64,000 nt of DNA from Nocardioides sp. PD653-B2 (lineage in GTDB: Bacteria > Actinomycetota > Actinomycetes > Propionibacteriales > Nocardioidaceae), in assembly GCF_002117935.1 (NCBI RefSeq), contig NZ_BDJE01000026.1, positions 1 to 64,000 on the forward strand, read 5' to 3'. The position numbers and the translations under genes are program-made. Under the pieces are notes generated by a model, which made no database searches, was not told where the DNA came from, and saw nothing but the letters and a program-made list of their open reading frames with translations. Shown piece by piece: positions 27,654-36,250 of this stretch (positions within the stretch are counted from its first letter, which is position 1; each line of letters starts with the position of its first letter).

Positions 27654-28346
27654 ATGAGCAAGTCCTCGGTCTCCAAGCTGGTGCCGCGCGTCCCGGGCGT
27701 GCCCGGGGTCCCGGGTGCCAGCCGCCGCCAGCAGTACTCCGCCTCCACCAAGCGTGCGCTCGTCGACGTCGCCGAGGAACTCTTCACCGAGAACGGGTAC
27801 GCCGCCACGTCGCTCGACGCGATCGTGGCCGGCGCGCGGGTCACCAAGGGGGCGCTCTACCACCACTTCAGCGGCAAGCAGGCGCTGTTCGAGGCGGTCT
27901 TCGAACGCGTCGAGTCCGACGCGTCGCGCGCGATCCAGAAGTCCCTCAAGGGCCACCGCGACCCGTGGCAGAAGGCCCAGGCCGGCCTGCGCGCCTTCCT
28001 CGAGGTCGTCCAGGAGGCCCGCTACCGGCGGATCGTGATCCAGGAGGGTCCGTCCGTCCTCGGCTACGAGCGCTACCGCGAGCAGGAGGAGCGCTCGACG
28101 TTCGCCAACGTCCTCGACATCGTGCGCTCGGTGCTGAGCGCCGGCGAGTGGGAGCTCGACGAGGACCTGTCCCAGACCTTCGCGCGGATCTTCTTCGGCG
28201 CGATGTCGTCGGCCGGCGAGTCCGTCTCGAGCGCCGAGGACCCGATCCAGGCGGCCGCCAACGTCGAGACCGCGATCGGCTTCATCCTCGCCGGCTTCCG
28301 CGCCCTCGCCGAGAACGGCGTCGAGCTGCGCTCCGGCGAGGCCTGA
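27654..28346 (+). CDS. TetR/AcrR family transcriptional regulator
   Basis: A 230-aa regulator. An unusual N-terminal tail with P-R-V-P-G-V-P-G-V-P-G precedes the helix-turn-helix (T-K-R-A-L-V-D-V-A-E-E-L-F, then Y-A-A-T-S-L-D-A-I-V-A-G-A-R-V-T-K-G-A-L-Y-H-H-F). The C-terminal ligand domain resembles the TetR_C group with R-I-V-I-Q-E-G-P-S-V-L-G. Three palindromes lie in the upstream gap, and the gene is divergent from a protein of unknown function. The stop lies 3 bp from the convergent DUF3048 gene. Ligand unknown. Confidence 0.93.
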   Translation: MSKSSVSKLVPRVPGVPGVPGASRRQQYSASTKRALVDVAEELFTENGYAATSLDAIVAGARVTKGALYHHFSGKQALFEAVFERVESDASRAIQKSLKGHRDPWQKAQAGLRAFLEVVQEARYRRIVIQEGPSVLGYERYREQEERSTFANVLDIVRSVLSAGEWELDEDLSQTFARIFFGAMSSAGESVSSAEDPIQAAANVETAIGFILAGFRALAENGVELRSGEA

Positions 28347-28349
28347 GCG

Positions 28350-29366
28350 CTACTTGGCGGCGAAGGTGACGTCGCCGTTGGCGGCCGGCACCAGCTCGAT
28401 CCAGGTGTGACCGGCTGGCACGGTCAGCTTGCCCGCCTTCGTCGACAGCTCCAGCGGGGAGCCGAGGTCGGACTTGCTCCAGGTGCCGCGGACCAGCCGG
28501 CCGCCGTGGAAGATCATCGCGTCGCCCTTGCCGGTCAGCTTCGTCTCCGGGACGGGGTTGCCGGCCGGGTCCAGGTAGCCGGCGTCGCCGACCTGCACGC
28601 GGAGCACCAGCACGGTGTCGGCGGGGAACTCGTCACCGTCCGCGGCGTAGGTGTTCTCGTTGACGTAGCCCTTGCCGTCGTAGGTCCAGTTCGTGGTGTG
28701 GCCGCCGCCGAACGACGCGGCGATCGTCTTCGCCGGCTGACCGCCGGGCAGGTCCTTCTCGTCGCCCCACGGCAGGTAGTCGTCGGGGCGGGTCGCGTCG
28801 GTCTCGGCGTCGGCCGCGACCTCGGCGAGGTTCGCGAAGAGGTTGTACGGCGCGCTGCGCGAGCTGTCGCGCTCGAAGCCGGTGTCGCCCTCCTGGTAGA
28901 AGGAGATGCCGGCGCCCTTGATCCTGGCGATCGTCCGCGCGGCGGCACCGCTGGTGACCACCGTGGCGTCGACCGGCGAGACGATGCCGATGTCGCTGGC
29001 GCGCATCGACCGCACCGGGCCGACGTTATCCGGCGTCTGGGAGTAGTAGAACGCCGCGAGCCGGGTGAGCCCGCCCTCGACCAGCTCCTCGACGACCAGG
29101 TCGGCCTCACCGAGGCCGATCTGCGGCGAGCTGGAGTACGTGTTGTCCATCTTGGCGACCAGCACCGGGTGGGTCTGGGCGGCCTCCTCGTCGCCGGTGA
29201 CCGGCAGGCCGGTCATCGGCCAGGTCGCGTCCACCTGGGTGCTGCCGGCGACCTGCTGCGAAGCGGGCGCCGCGCCGCCCGAGGAGTCGTCGTCGCCTCC
29301 CCCGCAGCCGGCGAGCACCAGGCTGGCCGCCACGAGAAGGACAGTGGTCAGGTGGGCACGGCGCAC
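28350..29366 (-). CDS. DUF3048 domain lipoprotein (YerB-like)
   Basis: A 338-aa exported lipoprotein: signal peptide with the lipobox L-A-G-C at residue 20, then a short Gly/Asp/Ser linker. The body has the DUF3048 motifs P-V-L-V-A-K-M-D-N, R-L-A-A-F-Y-Y-S, G-P-V-R-S-M-R and, near the C-terminus, G-K-G-D-A-M-I-F-H-G-G-R-L-V-R-G-T-W-S-K. Homologues such as Bacillus YerB are surface lipoproteins of poorly known function. It converges on tetR with 3 bp between stops. A GCGCCC/GGGCGC hairpin at 29447-29461 separates it from the SDR gene. Confidence 0.9.
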   Translation of the reverse strand: MRRAHLTTVLLVAASLVLAGCGGGDDDSSGGAAPASQQVAGSTQVDATWPMTGLPVTGDEEAAQTHPVLVAKMDNTYSSSPQIGLGEADLVVEELVEGGLTRLAAFYYSQTPDNVGPVRSMRASDIGIVSPVDATVVTSGAAARTIARIKGAGISFYQEGDTGFERDSSRSAPYNLFANLAEVAADAETDATRPDDYLPWGDEKDLPGGQPAKTIAASFGGGHTTNWTYDGKGYVNENTYAADGDEFPADTVLVLRVQVGDAGYLDPAGNPVPETKLTGKGDAMIFHGGRLVRGTWSKSDLGSPLELSTKAGKLTVPAGHTWIELVPAANGDVTFAAK

Positions 29367-29446
29367 GGCGACGCTCCGTTCGGGGGTTGTCTAGCGTTTC
29401 AGTCGACTTCAAGTGTGCCGTTGCGGCTCGCCGACGTGAGGGAGGC

Positions 29447-29461
29447 GCGCCCGAGGGGCGC
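29447..29461. terminator. Small GC hairpin after the SDR gene
   Basis: GCGCCC-GAG-GGGCGC forms a 6-bp stem with a 3-nt loop, 8 bp after the SDR stop codon on the minus strand. There is no T-run, so if it ends transcription it does so as a GC-type actinobacterial terminator. Short and of modest weight. Confidence 0.35.
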
Positions 29462-29469
29462 AGCTCGCC

Positions 29470-30237
29470 CTAACCGAGCTTGGCGCCGCCGTCGACGTAC
29501 AGGGTCTGGCCGGTGATGTACGACGCCTCGTCGCTGCAGAGGAACGCGGCCGCGGCGGCGATGTCCTCCGGGTAGCCGACGCGGCGGACCGGGTTGGCGT
29601 CCGCGTTGAGCTTGCGGAACTCGTCGACGTCCATCTTGAGCCGGGCGGCGGTGGCGTCGGTCATGTCGGTGGCGATGAAGCCGGGGGCGATCGCGTTGGC
29701 GTTGACGCCGTACGGGCCGAGCTCGATGCCGAGGGTCCGGGTGAAGCCCTGGATGCCCATCTTCGCGGCCGAGTAGTTGGCCTGGCCGCGGTTGCCGAGC
29801 GCGGAGACGCTGGAGAGGTTGAGGATCTTGCCGTACTTCTGGGCGACGAAGTGCTTCTGAGCGGCCCGGGTCATGAGGAAGGCACCGCGCAGGTGGACGT
29901 TCATGACCATGTCCCAGTCGTCGTCGGTCATCTTGAACAGCAGGTTGTCGCGGGTGACGCCTGCGTTGTTCACGAGCACGTGGATGCCACCGAGCTCGGC
30001 GACGACCCGCTCGACGGCGGCGTCGGCCGACGCACTGTCGGCGACGTCGCAGCCGATGCCGACGGCCTTCGCACCCTCGACCAGGGGCAGCTTCGCGGCT
30101 GCCTCGGCGGCCGACGACTCGTCCAGGTCGAGGACGGCGATCGAGGCGCCCTCCTCGGCGAAGCGGGTGGCGGTCCCGAAACCGATGCCGCGCGCGGCCC
30201 CGGTGACGACGGCGACCCGTCCGTCAAAACGACCCAT
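29470..30237 (-). CDS. fabG: 3-oxoacyl-ACP reductase-type short-chain dehydrogenase
   Basis: A 255-aa classical SDR. The cofactor motif T-G-A-A-R-G-I-G lies near residue 12, N-N-A-G-V near 90, and the catalytic S...Y-x3-K in S-S-V-S...Y-S-A-A-K near 143-159. The P-G-F-I-A-T-D-M-T segment after helix G and the C-terminal Y-I-T-G-Q-T-L-Y-V-D-G-G are typical of FabG. It uses NADPH to reduce 3-oxoacyl thioesters; a different alcohol or steroid substrate is possible. AGGAG lies 4-5 nt before the ATG. There is no adjoining fatty-acid gene, so the symbol reflects family only. Confidence 0.88.
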   Translation of the reverse strand: MGRFDGRVAVVTGAARGIGFGTATRFAEEGASIAVLDLDESSAAEAAAKLPLVEGAKAVGIGCDVADSASADAAVERVVAELGGIHVLVNNAGVTRDNLLFKMTDDDWDMVMNVHLRGAFLMTRAAQKHFVAQKYGKILNLSSVSALGNRGQANYSAAKMGIQGFTRTLGIELGPYGVNANAIAPGFIATDMTDATAARLKMDVDEFRKLNADANPVRRVGYPEDIAAAAAFLCSDEASYITGQTLYVDGGAKLG

Positions 30238-30347
30238 GTGTGGCTCCTCGTTGTCGGCACGCTCGGGCGTCGAGCCTGTCGAGGCCCCACCCTAGGACAG
30301 CGCTCGACGCCGGTACGCCGTGGCCTGGCGGTCGCCGAGTCGGGCGA

Positions 30348-30767
30348 TCAGCCGAGCGCGTCGCGCAGCCGGGCCGCGACCTCGGCGGCCTCGCCGTCGG
30401 CGTACGTCGTGCGCGGCCAGAAGAAGCCGCGCAGGCCGTCGCCCTTGGTGCGCGGGACGACGTGCAGGTGCAGGTGGGCGACCGACTGGCTGACGACGTT
30501 GTTCATCGCGACGAAGCTGCCCTGCGCACCGAGGCCGTCGACCACCGCGCTCGCCAACCGCTGGGCCGCGGCCAGGAAGCCGTCGCGCAGGCCCGCGGGC
30601 AGGTCGGGGAGGGTGACGACGTGCTCGCGCGGGACCAGCAGCGCGTGGCCCTTGAACAACGGCCGCCGGTCGAGGAAGGCGACGAAGTCCGGCTCGTCGA
30701 GCACGACGTCGGCCGGCACGTCGCCGGCGACGATCGAGCAGAAGACGCAGTCGGGGTCGCGGGTCAT
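30348..30767 (-). CDS. HIT family hydrolase
   Basis: A 139-aa histidine-triad protein. The N-terminal C-V-F-C-S-I-V-A-G-D is the usual start of the HINT branch, and the catalytic triad H-L-H-L-H-V-V is near residue 98. The family cleaves adenosine phosphoramidates or dinucleoside polyphosphates. A TAGCGT box sits 6 nt before the ATG, and its TAG is also the stop codon of the upstream M15-like peptidase gene, so the promoter is embedded in that gene's end. The last ~40 residues (F-F-W-P-R-T-T-Y) resemble HIT proteins from other actinobacteria. Confidence 0.93.
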   Translation of the reverse strand: MTRDPDCVFCSIVAGDVPADVVLDEPDFVAFLDRRPLFKGHALLVPREHVVTLPDLPAGLRDGFLAAAQRLASAVVDGLGAQGSFVAMNNVVSQSVAHLHLHVVPRTKGDGLRGFFWPRTTYADGEAAEVAARLRDALG

Positions 30768-30776
30768 GACGCGACG

Positions 30777-32168
30777 CTAGTCGCAGTACCGGTCACACGG
30801 GATCGGACGCGCGTACGCCGCCCGGCCGCTGCCGTCGACGTAGTCGAAGTGCTGGGTGTCGCCCAGGCCGTAGGTCCAGCGCAGCCCGTGGCGCGCCATG
30901 ATCTGGACGACCGGGTGCGACCTCGAGCGCCAGGCGACCCGCGGGTGCGAGCGCGGCTGCCACCACCTGTTGGGGACGGTGCCCCGTGCGGAGCGGTAGG
31001 GGTTCTCCCAGGTGTTGATGTCGAGGGAGCGGCCGTAGCTGTGCGGCGAGCGCACCCCGGGCCGGCCGGTGACGTCGCGGCAGTTGAAGGCCGACGTGTT
31101 GCCGGCCGCCATCGAGGCGTAGTCGTCGCCGCCGTGCGAGCGCTTGCCCCACCCGAAACGGTCCACCCGGTACATCGCCCGGATCGGCAGCTTGCGCTGG
31201 TACATCTCGGCGATCGCGGCGCCCATCGGGCCGGCCGCGCTGGACGCGGCGACGATCTCGCCGCGACGGCGGTAGCCCTGGTAGTCCCAGTAGTTCACCC
31301 GCACCAGCCGCAGGCCGTCTCGGCCGACCGGGCAGCCGGAGTGCCACGTGCGGCCGGTCATCTGGGCCCAGATCCCGTCCGGGACCGCGGTGACGACGAC
31401 GTTCGGTCCGGCACCGACGGCGTGGCCCTGGCGCGGCAGCTTCTTGCGTGGGCTGGGCGCCGCCTTCGGCAACCGGACCGGCTTGCCCGGAGGCAGGTTG
31501 TCGATGCGGTGCACCGCGCTCCGGCCCCCCTCGACCCAGGCCTGCTGCACGGCCGTGGCGCGCCAGCGCGAGTCCTGGCGCGGGTCGGTGCGGACCTCGG
31601 CCCGCCCGTCGTCCCCCGTCCGGAGCGTGCGGATCGTGCGCCACGGGCCGTCACCGAGCGCGCGGGAGAGCTCGACCTTGCCGGCGACCGGCCGGCCGTC
31701 GGCGGTCGTCCACCGCACCCTGACCGGCACCGACGTGCCGTCGACGACCTGGCCGGGGCCGCTGACCACCACCCGGCTCGCCCGGCGCTTCAGCGTCACC
31801 GAGACCTGCGCGGTCGCGGGGTCGTGGGTCTCGTCACCGGCATAGGTGCCCCGGAAGACGTTGTCGTCGGCGGCCCGGCTGAGGGTGACGACCTGGGTCG
31901 CGTGTCCGGCCTCGTCGGTGGTGACCGTCCCGACCGGCGCCCAGGCCCCCGCCGTACGGCGCTCGAGGTCGACCGTGGCGCCGGCGACCCCGGCCCCGCC
32001 CCCGTCGACCAGGTCGATCCGCAACGTGGTCTCGGTGTCGGCGTACGCCGGGTCCGCGGCCAGCGAGAGCGCTGCCGTGGCCGCGCGCGCGGCGTGTGCG
32101 GGGACGAAGAGGCCGACGCCGACGAGGACGGCGAGAAGCCCGATGGAGAGTCGATGCCCGAGATGCAT
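30777..32168 (-). CDS. Secreted M15-type peptidase with Ig-like domains
   Basis: A 463-aa exported protein. A signal peptide (G-L-L-A-V-L-V-G-V-G-L-F-V-P-A-H-A, cleaved near residue 28) is followed by two bacterial Ig-like beta domains (~35-130 and ~130-225), then a proline/lysine linker. The C-terminal ~190 residues have H-S-Y-G-R-S-L-D-I-N (H-x6-D), and Q-H-F-D-Y-V, the zinc ligands of LAS-type D-Ala-D-Ala carboxypeptidases and endolysins. Substrate is probably cell-wall peptide. ATG 32168 puts the signal peptide at the N-terminus; a start at 32234 would add 22 residues without reason. Confidence 0.83.
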   Translation of the reverse strand: MHLGHRLSIGLLAVLVGVGLFVPAHAARAATAALSLAADPAYADTETTLRIDLVDGGGAGVAGATVDLERRTAGAWAPVGTVTTDEAGHATQVVTLSRAADDNVFRGTYAGDETHDPATAQVSVTLKRRASRVVVSGPGQVVDGTSVPVRVRWTTADGRPVAGKVELSRALGDGPWRTIRTLRTGDDGRAEVRTDPRQDSRWRATAVQQAWVEGGRSAVHRIDNLPPGKPVRLPKAAPSPRKKLPRQGHAVGAGPNVVVTAVPDGIWAQMTGRTWHSGCPVGRDGLRLVRVNYWDYQGYRRRGEIVAASSAAGPMGAAIAEMYQRKLPIRAMYRVDRFGWGKRSHGGDDYASMAAGNTSAFNCRDVTGRPGVRSPHSYGRSLDINTWENPYRSARGTVPNRWWQPRSHPRVAWRSRSHPVVQIMARHGLRWTYGLGDTQHFDYVDGSGRAAYARPIPCDRYCD

Positions 32169-32230
32169 GCGATCGAGTGTGCATGACGCCGTCGCCGATT
32201 CCCGGCAGCGCACCATCGGGTGGGACGTCG

Positions 32231-33799
32231 TCACCGCACCGGCGTGGACACGGAGGCCCGGCGTACGACGAGCACGGTGACGTCGTCGCGCTGACGCGCG
32301 GCGTGGTCGCGGACCTCGGCGCGGATCCGGTCGACCACGTCCGCGGCGGGGCGACCGCGGGTGTCGGCGAGTGCGGCGCGCACCCGGTCGAGCCCGAACT
32401 CCTGGTCCCCGGCGTCGCGCGCCTCGAGCACGCCGTCGGAGAAGATCACCAGCGAGTCGCCGGGCCCGAAGGAGCGGACGCCCACCTCCCAGCCCACGCC
32501 GGCGAGCACCGGGCTGACCAGCGGCCCGGTGGGGTCGAGCTCGACGGCCGTGCCGTCCGCGGTCGACGTCAGCAGCGGCGGCGGATGGCCGGCGTTGACG
32601 TAGGTCAGCGAGTCCTGGGCGAGGTCGACGATGCCCACGAACGCGGTCGCGAACATCTCGCCCTCACCGACCAGACCGTCGCGGATGCGCGGGAGGACCT
32701 CGTCGAGCGGCGCCTGGCCGAGGATCGCGGCCAGCGCGGTCTTCAGCCGCAGCCCGATGACGGCGGCGGCGGGTCCGTGGCCCGCCACGTCGGCGAGCAC
32801 GACGGCGACCCGCTGGTCGTCGAGCTCGACGATGTCGAGGAAGTCGCCGGCGAGGACCCCCTGCGCCGACTCGATCTGGCCCGCCATGTCGAGCCCGTGC
32901 CGGACGACGGGGTCATGGGTGAGGGACGCCTGGAGTGCGACGACCGCGGGCTCGCCCAGGGTGAGGGCCTCGGTGGCCCGGCGGGAGGCGTCGAGCTCGT
33001 CGAGGAGGTGGCGGCGCATGGTGTCGACGTCCTCGCCGACCTGGACCACCTCGAGAGGACCCTCCGCGCGCACGGACTGGTCGAGCCGGCCCCCGGCCAC
33101 GGCGCGGCTGTCGCGGCCCAGGTGGGCCAGCGGGCGCAGCACGGTCCGGCTGAAGGCCGCGGTCGCGAGCAGGGTCGTGGAGAGGAACGCCACCACCGTC
33201 AGGGCGAGCAGGATCGACAGCTTCCGGAGCAGGTCGTCGGCGCGCTGGGTGGCCACCAGCTGCTCGTCGGCGATCGCGGAGTCGGCCGCGGTCTGGGCCG
33301 CGCGCACCCGGTCGAAGAGCTCCTTGCCGCGACCGGACGCGACCAGCGCGGTGGCGCGGTCGCGGTCACCCCGCCGGGCGGCGGCGAGCTCCGGCTCCAC
33401 GGTCCGGGTCAGCCACGCCTGGTGCGCGTCGGTCATCGTGGTGAGCGCGGCACGCACCTCGGGCGAGACCTGGTTGCGGAGCAGCGCCAGGTTGCTCTCG
33501 ATCTGGGGCCCGGCCGCGTCGTACGGATCCAGGAACTCCTCGCGTCCGGTGAGGATGTAGCCGCGCTGTCCGGTCTCCTGGTCGACGTAGAGGGCCAGGA
33601 CCCTGCCCAGCTCGACCCGCGCCGGGTTCAGCTCGCCCTCGATCTCGTGCTGGGCGGACGCGACCTGCCCCGCGGTCACCGCGAGCAGGATCCCGACCAC
33701 GACGCTGAGGGCGGTGACCAGCCCCGCCACGACCCGGACCACGGCGCGCGCCGAGTGCGGCCGCCGTCGGCTCCCAGCCACGGTGCTTCCTTGCTGCAT
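32231..33799 (-). CDS. PP2C/SpoIIE phosphatase with CHASE3-like sensor and HAMP
   Basis: A 522-aa membrane protein. Two hydrophobic helices (~24-46 and ~190-212) flank an extracellular CHASE3-like region with the hallmark T-G-Q-R-G-Y-I-L-T-G. A HAMP linker (L-R-P-L-A-H-L) leads to the cytoplasmic SpoIIE domain with A-G-D-F-L-D-I-V, L-A-D-V-A-G-H-G-P-A-A, F-V-G-I, Y-V-N-A-G-H-P-P, I-F-S-D-G-V-L-E-A, and D-D-V-T-V-L-V-V. These are the metal-binding acidic motifs. It probably dephosphorylates an anti-anti-sigma factor, as RsbU does, but no partner switch gene is adjacent. The start is either ATG 33799 or the codon at 33808. Confidence 0.9.
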   Translation of the reverse strand: MQQGSTVAGSRRRPHSARAVVRVVAGLVTALSVVVGILLAVTAGQVASAQHEIEGELNPARVELGRVLALYVDQETGQRGYILTGREEFLDPYDAAGPQIESNLALLRNQVSPEVRAALTTMTDAHQAWLTRTVEPELAAARRGDRDRATALVASGRGKELFDRVRAAQTAADSAIADEQLVATQRADDLLRKLSILLALTVVAFLSTTLLATAAFSRTVLRPLAHLGRDSRAVAGGRLDQSVRAEGPLEVVQVGEDVDTMRRHLLDELDASRRATEALTLGEPAVVALQASLTHDPVVRHGLDMAGQIESAQGVLAGDFLDIVELDDQRVAVVLADVAGHGPAAAVIGLRLKTALAAILGQAPLDEVLPRIRDGLVGEGEMFATAFVGIVDLAQDSLTYVNAGHPPPLLTSTADGTAVELDPTGPLVSPVLAGVGWEVGVRSFGPGDSLVIFSDGVLEARDAGDQEFGLDRVRAALADTRGRPAADVVDRIRAEVRDHAARQRDDVTVLVVRRASVSTPVR

Positions 33800-33889
33800 C
33801 AGCCTCAATCAGGTCTCGGGGAGCCCGATTCAACCACCCGGCGCCGTGGGAACGACCTCGCTTCGACCGGTCTCACCTGTTGGGGTGAG

Positions 33890-34177
33890 TCACGCGTCGA
33901 CCGTGAGGCGCAGGGTGACCGTGTCGCCGACGCCGATCCCCTCGGCCCTGCGGACCAGGTCCTTGAGCGGGACGACGTAGCCGCCGTCCTTCGGGAAGAG
34001 CGACGTCGTCCAGTGGGTCTCCCCGACCCGGGCGGCGACCGGGATCATCCCCCAGCCGTAGGTGACGGCCGCGGCCATCTGCTGGAGCTCGGCACTCTCG
34101 TCCTCGGGGACGGTGACGAAGTGGAAGGGCGCCGGCCCACGCCAGAACCACACCTCGCCGCTGAACTCCAGGTCCAC
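33890..34177 (-). CDS. DUF1905 family protein
   Basis: A 95-aa beta-rich protein matching DUF1905: it opens with L-E-F-S-G-E-V-W-F-W-R-G-P-A-P-F-H-F-V, has G-W-G-M-I-P-V and G-x-x-x-W-x-T-S-L-F-P-K-D-G-G-Y-V-V-P-L-K-D, and ends in V-G-D-T-V-T-L-R-L. The function is not established. It is a single gene between the phosphatase and the clostripain-like gene, on the same strand as both, 23 bp downstream of the latter, so co-transcription is possible. Confidence 0.9.
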   Translation of the reverse strand: MDLEFSGEVWFWRGPAPFHFVTVPEDESAELQQMAAAVTYGWGMIPVAARVGETHWTTSLFPKDGGYVVPLKDLVRRAEGIGVGDTVTLRLTVDA

Positions 34178-34200
34178 GCGGACAGCATAGGAAGACCCGA

Positions 34201-36156
34201 CTACGGGACCTCGACCAGCGAGCTGAGCGTGCTGGTGTTGCCGCCGAAGTCGTAGAGCGTGAGGTCGGCCTGGATGGTCGAGCCCGAGTCGAGCGGGACG
34301 AAGTCGTAGGTCAGGTTCGCGACGTCGGCGTAGAGACCGACGTCGGTGGTGGGCTCCCAGGTCTGGTCACCGTTCGCCGCGACGGTCAGCACGTCAGGGG
34401 TCAGGATGCCCTCGGGGTCGGGCGCGAGCTCGCCGTACCCGCCGGACTCCTCGTCGTAGATGTAGAGCGTCTCGCTGACGAACTCCCCCGCGTCGATGTC
34501 GAGCACCAGCGACAGCAGCGCGTCCTGCGCCTGGTTGGGCGTCGTCGAGGCGTAGTAGGTCATCGGGACGTCGAAGAACGCCGTGGCCAGGTCGTCGCTG
34601 AGGTCCAGGTCGACATAGGCGTACGCCGAGTCCTCCTGGTCGGAGATCTCCATGACGGTCAGGTCGTAGTTGCCCGTCGCCGTCGGGGCGTCGCCGTCGT
34701 CGGTGAAGTCGGCGACCTCCTCCCCGAGGTAGGTGATCGAGTCGTCGTCGTTGACCAGCGCGTAGCTGATCGTGGCCTCGGTGATGTTCTCGAGGCCGGC
34801 CGGGTCGAAGGCGCCCGTCAGGGTGATGCTGCCGTCGTCGTCGAAGCTGACGTCCGGGCCGTCGGCGGGGTCGGTGAACTCCGGCTGCTCGGCCTCCGGG
34901 ATCGCTGCGCCCGCCGTGTAGTAGGCGTCCAGGAAGCTGCCCCACGAGTCCGCGCTGGGCACGTCGAGGTAGGCGCCGTCGGCCAGGTCGCTGGTCGGCG
35001 GGAGGTAGATGGACAGACCGGTCGCACCGGCGGTGGCCGCCCCGAAGACCTCGTCGAGGACGGCGGCGTCGAGCGCGTCGACCACGGCGTCGGCCTGCTC
35101 GGCCACGTCGGGAGCCGCGTCGCCGATCGCCGTCGCGAGCAGGCCGAGGTCGCTGAGGTGCTTGTCCTGGGTCGCGTCGGGGTTCTTGCCGAAGGCCAGG
35201 GTGGTGGCCTCGGACTGGCCGACCGCCGGGGCGACCTCGCCGGCTTGGTCGGCGAGCGCCGCAGCGAAGTCGGAGACCGCGTCGTCGACGTCGTCCATCT
35301 TGGTCAGGTCGGTCATGGACAAGGTGATCTGGTCCTCGGTGCCCTGCTCCTCGGCCTGGCTGGAGAAGCCGTCGATCAGCGCCTCGCCGAAGGCGTCCGC
35401 GGACGTGTCCGGGTCGTCCGCGAGGACCTGGAGGGAGCCGTAGTCCCAGCCGTGACCGGGCTCGAGCTCCTGCGACGCCACCAGCCGGTCGGCGAGCGGC
35501 GCGACGGCGCTGGCCACCTCGTAGTTGGCCATCAGGCAGGCGTCGAAGCCGAGCAGGTCGAGCTTGTCCACGCCGGCCTCCTCGAGCCCGCTGGAGATCG
35601 CGTCGGTGATCTCCGCCAGGTCGAGGACGTCGTACTCCGGGGCGGTGCCCTCGTCGGGACCGATGCCCGGCCAGGACGCACCGTGGTCGGAGATGATCAG
35701 CGCGTAGTGCCCGGCGCGGTTGTCCTTGATGCCGTCGGCGATGAAGCTCGCGAGCACCGCCGGGTCGGCCGAGTCGACGTCGCCCAGGTCCTCGACGACC
35801 TCACTGGTCCCCGGCGCGCCGAGGTCGAGCGTCCGGCCGCCGACCCAGCTGCCCTGGTCGAGCAGCTCGTCGTCGCCGTAGTCCGCGGAGCGGTCCATGA
35901 ACTCGCGGACGTGCAGGTTGTCGTTCGAGCCGACCGTCCCGAGCTCGTTGACGTCGGCGACCATGAAGGGCTCGAGGTTGGTGTCGGCCATCGAGTAGTG
36001 GAGGACCGTCCACCCGTCACCTTCGCGGCCGGTGTGGGCCGCGGGCTTCTTGTCGGCGTCGTCGTCCGAGCTCCCGCTCGAGCAGGCCGCGGTCAGCAGG
36101 AGGAAGGCAGCGGTCGCGGTGACGACGGTGGACCGTCGCCGTGGGTTCGTAGGCAC
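34201..36156 (-). CDS. Clostripain-family (C11) cysteine peptidase, lipoprotein
   Basis: A 651-aa exported lipoprotein. Signal and lipobox L-T-A-A-C end at residue 25, followed by a Ser/Asp-rich linker. The C11 catalytic dyad is H158 in I-I-S-D-H-G-A-S-W and C207 in G-F-D-A-C-L-M, at the normal spacing. The C-terminal ~250 residues are acidic beta sequence without a clear family. Peptidases of this family cleave after Arg or Lys. Starts are uncertain (GTG 36156 or GTG 36168). It is very acidic, with many DD pairs, consistent with an extracytoplasmic, calcium-binding protein. Confidence 0.86.
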   Translation of the reverse strand: MPTNPRRRSTVVTATAAFLLLTAACSSGSSDDDADKKPAAHTGREGDGWTVLHYSMADTNLEPFMVADVNELGTVGSNDNLHVREFMDRSADYGDDELLDQGSWVGGRTLDLGAPGTSEVVEDLGDVDSADPAVLASFIADGIKDNRAGHYALIISDHGASWPGIGPDEGTAPEYDVLDLAEITDAISSGLEEAGVDKLDLLGFDACLMANYEVASAVAPLADRLVASQELEPGHGWDYGSLQVLADDPDTSADAFGEALIDGFSSQAEEQGTEDQITLSMTDLTKMDDVDDAVSDFAAALADQAGEVAPAVGQSEATTLAFGKNPDATQDKHLSDLGLLATAIGDAAPDVAEQADAVVDALDAAVLDEVFGAATAGATGLSIYLPPTSDLADGAYLDVPSADSWGSFLDAYYTAGAAIPEAEQPEFTDPADGPDVSFDDDGSITLTGAFDPAGLENITEATISYALVNDDDSITYLGEEVADFTDDGDAPTATGNYDLTVMEISDQEDSAYAYVDLDLSDDLATAFFDVPMTYYASTTPNQAQDALLSLVLDIDAGEFVSETLYIYDEESGGYGELAPDPEGILTPDVLTVAANGDQTWEPTTDVGLYADVANLTYDFVPLDSGSTIQADLTLYDFGGNTSTLSSLVEVP

Positions 36157-36250
36157 AACGCTGAACACTAGGGCCCACGAGACCCCGGCGTACGGCGAAC
36201 GTCTCAGGGTGGTCGGGACCTCGCAGCTCCTTCGCGCCGACTGGACGGAC

